DNA from: an uncultured Coriobacteriaceae bacterium
Lineage (GTDB): Bacteria > Actinomycetota > Coriobacteriia > Coriobacteriales > UMGS124
Length of the DNA: 10,639 nt
Reading direction: 5' to 3'
Assembly: GCA_900555105.1 (NCBI GenBank)
Contig: USJP01000024.1
Span: 1 to 10,639, forward strand
The notes under the pieces: generated by a model
Databases searched by the model: none
Seen by the model: the letters and a program-made list of their open reading frames with translations, nothing else
What the model was told of the DNA's origin: nothing
Made by a program: the position numbers and the translations under genes
Shown: one piece after another, positions 1 to 5,687 of the stretch
Numbering within the stretch: the stretch's first letter is position 1
Layout: each line of letters begins with the position of its first letter

Positions 1-38
1 TGCCGGCCTTCGTGCTTTTTACAAGCAGCAACGTGCCC

Positions 39-365
39 TTACAGCACGCCTGCGTCCTCGATGAACCTTTCAAGCTGGGCTTTCGGCATGGCGCCCATGG
101 TGCGGGCAACGGGCTGGCCACCCTTCATGATGACAAGCGTCGGGATGGACTGGATGCCGAACTGGCCGGCGAGCAGGGGCTCGGCGTCGGTGTCGCACTT
201 GCACACCTTGAGCTTGCCGGCGTACTCGTCGGCAATTTGGGCAACGATGGGGGCGATGATGCGGCACGGGCCGCACCAGGTGGCCCAGAAGTCGATGAGC
301 ACGGGCACGTCGGAATCGAGGACTTCCTGTTTGAAGTTGGCTGCGGTCAGGGTAATCTCGGCCAT
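39..365 (-). CDS. trxA: Thioredoxin
   Basis: This 108-residue cytoplasmic protein is a single-domain thioredoxin, the usual length for the family. It would reduce protein disulfides and be recycled by thioredoxin reductase, which is not in the window. The active site WCGPC places the redox cysteines at residues 31 and 34. Asp25 precedes it in the usual IDFWA context, and the cis-proline loop SIPT (Pro75) and the following beta strand VIMKGG are intact. The start is supported by an AAAGGAGT ribosome binding site (complement of 371-378) five bases upstream. It is transcribed away from the lipocalin-like gene and appears to be monocistronic, although its downstream side is cut by the window edge. 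Oddity: an extra Cys-x-Cys (Cys55, Cys57) lies in the strand where most thioredoxins have no cysteine. The family call is secure; trxA is used as the generic symbol. Confidence 0.96.
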   Translation of the reverse strand: MAEITLTAANFKQEVLDSDVPVLIDFWATWCGPCRIIAPIVAQIADEYAGKLKVCKCDTDAEPLLAGQFGIQSIPTLVIMKGGQPVARTMGAMPKAQLERFIEDAGVL

Positions 366-370
366 TGGGA

Positions 371-378
371 ACTCCTTT
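371..378 (-). promoter_or_regulatory. Ribosome binding site of the thioredoxin gene
   Basis: On the minus strand this reads AAAGGAGT, a near-ideal Shine-Dalgarno sequence five bases before the ATG whose complement is at 363-365. It fixes the start of the thioredoxin. Confidence 0.8.
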
Positions 379-572
379 GCTTGAGAGAACGATACTGGGC
401 GCTATATGCCCGCTTGCTTTACATTTAAAACAATTTCACACGGGAGCCACCTTTTCACCCGCCATTTGGTCGATATAACGTGGGCATAGGGGCCAAGCCA
501 CATGGACATCGTGTATACTTTACTCGCCGCATTCAGCGGTTTTGGGGTGTTTTTTGATGCGCCGTACGGATT

Positions 573-576
573 GGAG
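573..576 (+). promoter_or_regulatory. Ribosome binding site deciding the start of the lipocalin-like gene
   Basis: GGAG lies six bases before the ATG at 583. The same frame is open from an ATG at 502, but that start has no good binding site, and it would put 27 unrelated residues in front of a clean twin-arginine signal peptide. The 583 start is therefore preferred. Confidence 0.7.
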
Positions 577-582
577 ACCATT

Positions 583-1509
583 ATGAGTGTCACCGCTTCC
601 CTTACCCGCCGTAACTTCGTTCTCGCCGCCGCCGCAGCGAGCCTTGCAGCACTTCCCGCGCTCGCCTTGGCGGAGGAGAAGAAGGACGAGAAGGCCGCCG
701 CAGAGCCCAAGGGTGCCGACGTAGAGGGCACGTGGGTCATGATCGCCGTTGACTGCGATGACGAGGAAACCCTCGAAGTTCTCGCGCTCCTCACCATTCT
801 TGCCACCACGACCTATGAGCTCAAGGCTGATGGCACGGGCACCTTTAAGGTTGCCATGATTGACGGTTCTGATGCAGAGGCTGAGGCCGCCGCCGAGGGC
901 GTCGCAGGCGAGTCTGTTGAGCAGGCCGAGGGCGAGGTCGACGACCAGCTCCAGAACACCGAGGCTAAGGTCACGTGGGAGCAGGTCTCCGACACTGAGC
1001 TCGTCGTCACGACCGAGGACGGCGAGGCCAGCAACTTCACGATTGACGGCCTGAGCCTGGTCAATGTTGAGAACGCCGAGGGCATGGAGATCACCTCCAT
1101 TTTCGCTCGCGCCAAGGACGTCCTGTCTGGCGCGTGGGCCTTCGCGACCTATCCCGACCAGTATGACGCCAAGCACGAGGGCATTGTTGGCTCTTGGACG
1201 CTCGTTGCCATGGAGGGCATGGGTGAAAACGAGCTCGACGACGCCAAGTGGTCGGCACTTCTTTCCTCGCTGGGCATTTCTGTCACGATCGACGTGGCCG
1301 AGGATGGCACCTTCGCTCTGACCGAGATCGATGACCCCGAGTCTGACCCCAGCGTCGTCGAAGGTACCTGGACTGAGAAGTCTGAGGATACGTACATCTT
1401 TGATGCTGATTCCGAGGCAATTGATGTCAAGATTATCGAAGGTGCATTGCACATCGAGGTTGAGGGCATGAAGATGGTCCTCGTTCCCCTCGCCAAGACT
1501 ACGAAGTAG
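583..1509 (+). CDS. Tat-exported protein with two lipocalin-like repeats
   Basis: This 308-residue, strongly acidic secreted protein has no function I can name. Residues 1-30 form a signal peptide with a twin-arginine motif (LTRRNFVL) followed by an alanine-rich hydrophobic stretch and a likely ALA cleavage site before EEKK. No lipobox cysteine is present, so it is not a lipoprotein. The mature part contains two tandem units with the same order of landmarks: a G-[TS]-W strand (residues 49-51 and 203-205), a D-G-T strand (83-85 and 241-243), a tryptophan strand (TWEQVSDTELV at 131-141, TWTEKSEDTYI at 262-272), and a closing strand with an E-G-M step (166-168 and 294-296). This pattern resembles small bacterial lipocalin-like beta-barrel domains that bind hydrophobic ligands. 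Unit 1 carries an Ala/Glu-rich insert at about 97-125. A linker of about 20 residues joins the units. The gene sits 13 bases before the HTH gene and is probably co-transcribed with it. Export and repeats are well supported; ligand and role are unknown. Confidence 0.75.
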   Translation: MSVTASLTRRNFVLAAAAASLAALPALALAEEKKDEKAAAEPKGADVEGTWVMIAVDCDDEETLEVLALLTILATTTYELKADGTGTFKVAMIDGSDAEAEAAAEGVAGESVEQAEGEVDDQLQNTEAKVTWEQVSDTELVVTTEDGEASNFTIDGLSLVNVENAEGMEITSIFARAKDVLSGAWAFATYPDQYDAKHEGIVGSWTLVAMEGMGENELDDAKWSALLSSLGISVTIDVAEDGTFALTEIDDPESDPSVVEGTWTEKSEDTYIFDADSEAIDVKIIEGALHIEVEGMKMVLVPLAKTTK

Positions 1510-1522
1510 GAGACTCACTGGG

Positions 1523-1921
1523 ATGGAATACGCTTTCGACAGCTTTGAGCACACGCCCGCAAATTTCCGAGCACTGCGCGATATGGTCGGGTTCAAGCAG
1601 GACGAGTTTGCCGACATTGTAGGTGCCGATCGCTCGGAGGTGCGTCGTTGGGATTCGGGTAAGGCCCCTATCCCCGAGGTTGCGTGGCGCGCGCTTCAAG
1701 GTCTTGTCGACGATCACTTTGCCGCTGTGCACGACGTCGTGACGCTTGCGGGCAAGGTTTCCGATCCCGAGAGCGAGCCGATTCGCATTGCCTACTACCG
1801 CTCGTTTAACGATTTTACGGGCGAGGGCGATTGGGTGAGTGCCGACAACGCGGCCCGCGCCGCAGCCGAGCGTCTCATTGAGCTCGGCTACAGGGTCGAG
1901 TTCTTCTATCCGGGCCACTAG
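1523..1921 (+). CDS. Small HTH protein, Aca2/YdiL-like (DUF1870-type)
   Basis: This 132-residue protein has an N-terminal helix-turn-helix at about residues 14-56, where the run KQDEFADIVGADRSEVRRWD and the following SGKAPIP fit the XRE-like fold of the YdiL/Aca2 group. The remainder (about 86-132) includes a YYRSF segment, a tryptophan, an alanine-rich helix and a final VEFFYPG strand. This resembles the C-terminal dimerisation half of that group as I remember it. It would act in the cytoplasm as a DNA-binding repressor or a small autoregulator. The ribosome binding site AGGAG (1508-1512) overlaps the TAG of the upstream lipocalin-like gene and lies ten bases before the ATG, so the two genes are likely coupled in one transcript ending at the terminator at 1980-2017. 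The HTH is clear; the exact subfamily is tentative and the target unknown. Confidence 0.7.
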   Translation: MEYAFDSFEHTPANFRALRDMVGFKQDEFADIVGADRSEVRRWDSGKAPIPEVAWRALQGLVDDHFAAVHDVVTLAGKVSDPESEPIRIAYYRSFNDFTGEGDWVSADNAARAAAERLIELGYRVEFFYPGH

Positions 1922-1937
1922 GCCATATATGCGATGG

Positions 1938-1962
1938 GCGGGTCCCCAATAACGGACCTCGC
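1938..1962 (+). other. Hairpin without U-tract after the HTH gene
   Basis: GCG-GGTCC (1938-1945) can pair with GGACC-CGC (1954-1962, with T1959 bulged), giving eight base pairs around an eight-base loop. No T-run follows, so it is not a terminator by itself. It may protect the 3' end of the transcript or assist the terminator just downstream. Confidence 0.4.
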
Positions 1963-1979
1963 TACAAATGCAACACCTG

Positions 1980-2017
1980 CCCCCGTCTCAGCGTGGTTGA
2001 GGCGGGGGTTTGTATTT
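1980..2017 (+). terminator. Rho-independent terminator of the lipocalin-like/HTH unit
   Basis: Bases 1980-1990 pair with 1998-2008 in an 11-base-pair stem containing one G-T wobble (T1986 with G2002), closed by a seven-base loop. The T-rich tail TTTGTATTT follows directly. It lies 58 bases after the stop codon of the HTH gene and ends that transcription unit. Confidence 0.9.
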
Positions 2018-2120
2018 ATGTATCTACCAGCAGGGTAAGAATAAGTGCAGAAATGCCCAATCAAATGTGCATACCAAATCATGGTTATTCTTCTCGAGGC
2101 GTTTTAGACTCGTTGGCAAG

Positions 2121-2141
2121 ATGCGGCCGAGTCGGTCGCAT
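2121..2141. promoter_or_regulatory. 21-base dyad, candidate operator upstream of dmsA
   Basis: Left arm ATGCGGCCGA (2121-2130) and right arm TCGGTCGCAT (2132-2141) are reverse complements at nine of ten positions, around a single central base. The near-perfect symmetry with no loop fits a homodimer binding site better than an RNA hairpin. It lies about 150 bases before the dmsA start. The binding protein is unknown. Confidence 0.4.
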
Positions 2142-2212
2142 GGGGGGTGCGTCGCGTACGCCATTGCAGAGAAGCGCGGGGATGCGGTCGAAGGGCGGGG
2201 GAATGCCTGGGG

Positions 2213-2237
2213 GGACACGCATATTTTGCCCGTGTCC
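2213..2237. promoter_or_regulatory. Perfect 7-base inverted repeat around an A+T-rich core, upstream of dmsA
   Basis: GGACACG (2213-2219) and CGTGTCC (2231-2237) are exact reverse complements separated by 11 bases that contain TATTTT (2222-2227), the best -10-like hexamer in the region. The arms lie 18 bases apart centre to centre, close to two helical turns. It could be an operator overlapping a promoter, or a leader hairpin. Confidence 0.4.
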
Positions 2238-2244
2238 GTATCTC

Positions 2245-2264
2245 CGCGTTGCGGGCGCGTTGCG
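2245..2264. repeat. Direct repeat CGCGTTGCG with 11-base period
   Basis: CGCGTTGCG occurs at 2245-2253 and again at 2256-2264, a period of exactly 11 bases. OmpR/PhoB-family regulators typically bind head-to-tail repeats at this spacing, and such a regulator is encoded at 8376-9074. The repeat lies 30 to 49 bases before the dmsA ATG. Chance is possible given the high G+C content. Confidence 0.3.
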
Positions 2265-2283
2265 CACACTGGAGACGAGAGGG

Positions 2284-2288
2284 AAGGA
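2284..2288 (+). promoter_or_regulatory. Ribosome binding site deciding the dmsA start
   Basis: AAGGA, within GGGAAGGA, lies five bases before the ATG at 2294. The frame is open further upstream to 2147, but those 49 codons encode no recognisable sequence and would bury the Tat signal peptide. The 2294 start is preferred. Confidence 0.8.
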
Positions 2289-2293
2289 TAGCT

Positions 2294-4930
2294 ATGCAGA
2301 AGAGCATGTCGCCGAACGTCGGCATCAGCCGCAGGTCGTTCCTCGCCATGTCGGGCCTCGTGGGAGCGGGCGTCGCTTTGTCGTCTGCCCCTGTTGCCCA
2401 GGCGCAGGAAGAGGCGGTAGAGGGCGCAATCATGGCGTGCAGCGCCGCCGACGAGGCTTCGAAGCTTGATTTTGACACCGTGACCTGGGGCGCCTGCCAC
2501 GTGAACTGCGGCAGCCGTTGCCCGCTGAAGGCCTACGTCAAGGACGGCACGGTCGTTCGCATCAGCACTGACTGCGAGGGCTCCGACGAGTTCGGTCCCG
2601 GCAAGATCTCCCAGCTGCGTTCCTGCGTGCGCGGTCGTACCTCGCGCCAGCGCATCTACAACGAGACCCGCGTTCAGCGCCCGCTCAAGCGCGTTGAGGG
2701 CACGAAGCGCGGCGAGGGCATTTACGAGGAGATTTCCTGGGAAGAGGCCATCAAGACGATTGCCGACTCCATGAAGGAGATCAAGGAGCAGTACGGCAAC
2801 GACGCCTTCTACATCCAGTATGGCACCGGTGTCATCGGTGGCGCCGTCTCCAAGTCCTGGGGCCCCGACAAGACCGCATTTGCCCGTCTTATGAACTGCT
2901 GGGGCGGCTACCTGCGTCATTATTGCGACTACTCCACGGGCCAGATTAACTGGGAGCTGCCGCTGTTCAACGGCGACGCTTATTCCAACAACGAGGTCAC
3001 CGACCTTGTCAACTCCAAGAACATCGTGCTGTTCGGCAACAACCCGGCCAACACGCGTATGTCCGGCTCGGGCATGTGGTTCCTCCTCACGCAGGTCAAG
3101 CTGCAGAACCCCGACGCCAACATCGTCGTCGTCGACCCGCACCTGTCCGACACGGCCGTCGGCCTTGCCACGCAGTGGATCGCCATCCGCCCCGGCACCG
3201 ACGACGCCCTGGTTGCCGGCATGATTCACTACCTCTTCACCGAGGGCAAGCTTGACGAGGGCTTCATTCGCGAGAAGTTCCTTGGCTTCTACTCCGACAC
3301 CTTCGCCGAGGACGTCAAGGCTTGCGAGCCTCCGAGCGACGACTACTTCGGCTACGACAAGTCCGGCTCCATCACGGTGGACGAGGACATGTCCTACGAG
3401 GCCTACCTCATGGGCACCGGTGCCTACGAGGGCACGGGCGAGAAGACCCCCGAGTGGGCCGCTGAGATTACCGGCGTGCCCGCCGACACCATCCGCGCCC
3501 TGGCTGACATGTACCTCGACGGTCCTACGGCCACCATCCAGGGTTGGGGCCCGCAGCGCAACAGCAACGGCGGTAACCTTGCGCGCGCCATTGCCATGAT
3601 TGCTGCCATCACCCACAACGTCGGCATTTCCGGCGGCGGCACGGGTGCCCGCGAGAGCACGGGCGGCGCTTCGTTCAAGGTGAAGACTTCCATCCCCACT
3701 CTGGGCGACCAGAACACCGTTGAGCCCTGCATCTCCTTCTTCGACTGGTATCAGGCCATCGAGGACTATAAGTCTATGGACGACACCACGTGGGGCGTGC
3801 GCCACTATGTTGACGGCAACCTCAAGTACGCCGAGGAGCCCGGCACGCTGAAGCTGAATGCTCCCATTAAGTTCATCTGGAACTACGGCTCCAACGTCAT
3901 GGTTGGTCAGCACGGCGACATCAACGACATGCTGCGCATTTACAACCTCCCTGACGAGGAGGATTCGGGCCTGCGCATGGTGGTCACGGTCGACCCGTAC
4001 CTCACGCCTACTGCTCTTGCCTCCGACATTATCCTGCCGGGCACCACGCCCTTCGAGGAGGACGACATCACCTCTGGCGGCGGCGGCTGGACCGGCTTCG
4101 TGCTGTGCGAGACGGCGGCCATCGAGCCTCTCTTCGAGTCCAAGCCCGTGTACGAGATCTGCACGCTGCTCTCTGAGGAGCTCGGCGTGAAGGACGAGTT
4201 CACCGAGGGTCGCACGCAGATTGACTGGCTCGAGTGGTGCTACGACCAGGGCATCGAGGCCGGCGAAGACCTGCTGCCCGACACCTTCGAGGAGTTCAAG
4301 CGCGGCGGCCTGTACAAGCGCTGCGATGAGCATGAGCCCTCTATTCCCACCGACGACGAGATGTGGACGCCTTCGGGCAAGTACGAGGTCTTCTCCAAGC
4401 AGGCCTACAACATCTCGAAGCAGTGGGACCTCACGGGCGCCGGCTACATCCCCGATGACGGCCGTGACCAGATCACCGCTCTGCCCATCCACTACGATCA
4501 CTTCGAGGGCTACACCGACCCGCTGCGCGCCGAGTATCCCTTCCAGCTCATCGGTCACCATGGCAAGACCCGTACGCACTCTTCGTACGGCAACGTGCCG
4601 TGGATGAATTCCGTTGCTCCCCAGCAGTGCTGGATCAACGATCTCGACGCCGCCAACCTGGGCATTGCTCAGGATGACGAGGTCATCGTGTCCACGGAGC
4701 GCGGCCGCTCCAAGCTCACCGCCAAGGTGACCAACCGCATCATGCCCGGCGTGGTTTCGATCCCGCAGGGTGGCTGGTACGAGCCCGAGACGCGCGACCC
4801 CGAGTCCATCGGCAACCCCGACACGCTCGATTTGGGCGGCTGCATCTCGGTGCTCACCAGCGTGCGCCCCACGCCCATCTCCAAGGGCAACGGCGTGCAC
4901 TCCAACCTCTGCAAGATCGAGAAGGCCTAA
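2294..4930 (+). CDS. dmsA: DmsA-like molybdopterin oxidoreductase, catalytic subunit
   Basis: This 878-residue precursor is a catalytic subunit of the DMSO reductase family, which reduces S- or N-oxides or related acceptors using a bis-MGD molybdenum cofactor outside the membrane. A Tat signal (SRRSFLAMS at residues 12-20) precedes a likely AQA cleavage site near 37. The N-terminal [4Fe-4S] motif is C68-x3-C72-x3-C76 with C111 in SCVRG. The run YLRHYCDYSTGQ aligns with the DmsA segment that carries the molybdenum-ligating serine, here Ser214. Other DmsA-like blocks are LFGNNPANTRMSGSG (246-260), PEWAAEITGVPAD and GWGPQRNSNGG. The C-terminal dinucleotide-binding domain begins near FQLIGHHGKTRTHSSYGN. 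It lies 12 bases before its electron-transfer partner gene. Oddity: Cys211 lies three residues before Ser214. No dmsC follows. The family is certain; the substrate is not, since DMSO, TMAO, methionine sulfoxide or nitro compounds are all possible. Confidence 0.93.
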   Translation: MQKSMSPNVGISRRSFLAMSGLVGAGVALSSAPVAQAQEEAVEGAIMACSAADEASKLDFDTVTWGACHVNCGSRCPLKAYVKDGTVVRISTDCEGSDEFGPGKISQLRSCVRGRTSRQRIYNETRVQRPLKRVEGTKRGEGIYEEISWEEAIKTIADSMKEIKEQYGNDAFYIQYGTGVIGGAVSKSWGPDKTAFARLMNCWGGYLRHYCDYSTGQINWELPLFNGDAYSNNEVTDLVNSKNIVLFGNNPANTRMSGSGMWFLLTQVKLQNPDANIVVVDPHLSDTAVGLATQWIAIRPGTDDALVAGMIHYLFTEGKLDEGFIREKFLGFYSDTFAEDVKACEPPSDDYFGYDKSGSITVDEDMSYEAYLMGTGAYEGTGEKTPEWAAEITGVPADTIRALADMYLDGPTATIQGWGPQRNSNGGNLARAIAMIAAITHNVGISGGGTGARESTGGASFKVKTSIPTLGDQNTVEPCISFFDWYQAIEDYKSMDDTTWGVRHYVDGNLKYAEEPGTLKLNAPIKFIWNYGSNVMVGQHGDINDMLRIYNLPDEEDSGLRMVVTVDPYLTPTALASDIILPGTTPFEEDDITSGGGGWTGFVLCETAAIEPLFESKPVYEICTLLSEELGVKDEFTEGRTQIDWLEWCYDQGIEAGEDLLPDTFEEFKRGGLYKRCDEHEPSIPTDDEMWTPSGKYEVFSKQAYNISKQWDLTGAGYIPDDGRDQITALPIHYDHFEGYTDPLRAEYPFQLIGHHGKTRTHSSYGNVPWMNSVAPQQCWINDLDAANLGIAQDDEVIVSTERGRSKLTAKVTNRIMPGVVSIPQGGWYEPETRDPESIGNPDTLDLGGCISVLTSVRPTPISKGNGVHSNLCKIEKA

Positions 4931-4942
4931 GGGAGGACGACC

Positions 4943-5560
4943 ATGGCTCAGTACGGCTTCTATGTAAACACCGACATCTGCACTGGCTGCAAGGCCTGCA
5001 TGACGGCATGCTTCGACCGCAATGACCTCGAGGTCCCCGAGAAGTTCCGCAAGGTCTACGAGTTCGGCGGCGGCGAGTGGACTCAGGACGGCAACGGCGC
5101 GTTCTCTTCCACGGCCTTCACCTACTACGTTTCCATGACCTGCGGTCAGTGCGACGATCCCGCATGCGTCAAGAATTGCCCCACCGGCGCTATGCAGAAG
5201 GATCCCGAGACCGGTATTGTCGACAACGACAAGGAAGTCTGCATCGGCTGCATGACCTGCGAGAAGGTGTGCCCCTTCGGCCATCCCGTGCAGCTTGCCT
5301 CCGACGGTAAGGCTCACAAGTGCACCATGTGTACGAGCGAGACCGAGAACGGCACGCCCGACCCTGTGTGCGTCAAGGCATGCCCCGTGCGCGCCATCGA
5401 GTTTGGTCCCATCGACGAGCTGCGTGCCTCCCACGGCGACACCTGCGTCCTGGGCGACCTTTCCGATGCCACCGGTCCTAACGTGGTGTTCAACCCGCAC
5501 CGCGATGCGGCCAAGGGCGGCACGCTGCGCAACCCGCTCGAGGTGAGCCACACGGCGTAA
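4943..5560 (+). CDS. dmsB: DmsB-like four-cluster ferredoxin subunit
   Basis: This 205-residue iron-sulfur protein passes electrons to the DmsA-like subunit. The sixteen expected cysteines are present in four groups: 13, 16, 19, 23; 67, 70, 75, 79; 100, 103, 106, 110; and 127, 130, 143, 147, with the wider gap in the last group that is typical of DmsB/NrfC proteins. Length matches E. coli DmsB (about 205). It has no signal peptide, so it is probably exported with DmsA as a folded complex through Tat (hitch-hiking, as known for DmsAB). An extra Cys168 lies beyond the clusters. The ribosome binding site GGGAGGA is just before the ATG, 12 bases after dmsA, so the two are co-transcribed. The usual third partner, a membrane anchor, is absent downstream. 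Confidence 0.93.
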   Translation: MAQYGFYVNTDICTGCKACMTACFDRNDLEVPEKFRKVYEFGGGEWTQDGNGAFSSTAFTYYVSMTCGQCDDPACVKNCPTGAMQKDPETGIVDNDKEVCIGCMTCEKVCPFGHPVQLASDGKAHKCTMCTSETENGTPDPVCVKACPVRAIEFGPIDELRASHGDTCVLGDLSDATGPNVVFNPHRDAAKGGTLRNPLEVSHTA

Positions 5561-5561
5561 G

Positions 5562-5587
5562 GCTGCGGCCTCTGCCAGCATCTTTTT
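5562..5587 (+). terminator. Weak terminator-like hairpin directly after dmsB
   Basis: GCT (5562-5564) pairs with AGC (5577-5579) and GGC (5567-5569) with GCC (5574-5576), separated by a two-base bulge, with a CTCT loop. ATCTTTTT follows. The stem is short, so this is at best an auxiliary stop before the stronger hairpin at 5621. Confidence 0.3.
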
Positions 5588-5589
5588 GC

Positions 5590-5620
5590 TTGACGTATCG
5601 CTCATAAGCGGTGCAATTAT
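5590..5620 (+). promoter_or_regulatory. Weak promoter candidate before the chaperone gene
   Basis: TTGACG (5590-5595) is close to a sigma-70 -35 box and AATTAT (5615-5620) matches four of six -10 positions, but the 19-base spacer is long. If it is real, transcription would begin around 5627, inside the left arm of the terminator hairpin. Transcripts would then lack part of that arm and escape termination. Confidence 0.3.
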
Positions 5621-5665
5621 GCGCGCGGGTTCGCTTTTCGCGGGCTCGCGCGCTATTCTTTTCTT
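5621..5665 (+). terminator. Strong rho-independent terminator between dmsB and the chaperone gene
   Basis: Bases 5621-5634 pair with 5640-5653 in a 14-base-pair stem that begins with seven consecutive G-C pairs and contains three G-T wobbles, closed by a TTTTC loop. The tail TATTCTTTTCTT follows. It sits 60 bases after dmsB and 23 bases before the chaperone start, so it separates the structural operon from the chaperone-regulator cluster or acts as an attenuator between them. Confidence 0.8.
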
Positions 5666-5687
5666 GTAACCAAACGAGGGGGTCCCT

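Larger units (their letters stand above)
1922..2293. other. Intergenic region between the HTH gene and dmsA, rich in symmetric elements
   Basis: These 372 bases contain no gene that I believe. Open frames here on either strand lack family features and belong to G+C-rich shadows. The left part holds the terminator (1980-2017). Bases 2018-2100 are A+T-richer than the surroundings and contain an inverted pair, AAGAATAA (2037-2044) and TTATTCTT (2085-2092). The right part has a 21-base dyad, a 25-base dyad and an 11-base-period direct repeat, annotated separately. I could not find a convincing -35/-10 pair. TATTTT at 2222-2227 is the most -10-like hexamer, but it has no matching -35. Confidence 0.6.

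Noticed and set aside
1..38. Short hairpin TGCTT / AAGCA after the thioredoxin gene (minus strand)
   Set aside because: Five base pairs and a truncated context at the window edge are not enough to call a terminator.
514..519. TATACT as a -10 box for the lipocalin-like gene
   Set aside because: The hexamer is good, but no -35 element is found at 16-19 bases upstream, so it is not annotated as a promoter.
502..582. Upstream extension of the lipocalin-like gene to an ATG at 502
   Set aside because: No good ribosome binding site precedes 502, and the extra 27 residues would hide the twin-arginine signal peptide that begins at 583.
520..1617. Open frame of 365 codons on the minus strand
   Set aside because: It is antisense to the lipocalin-like gene and crosses into the HTH gene. 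No binding site or domain is seen, while the plus strand shows a signal peptide and internal repeats.
2147..2293. Upstream extension of dmsA to 2147
   Set aside because: The 49 added residues have no signal or domain character, and the AAGGA site at 2284 points to the ATG at 2294.
1993..2469. Plus-strand open frames in the intergenic region before dmsA
   Set aside because: The translations are compositionally odd, start inside the terminator or just after it, and run into dmsA in the wrong frame.
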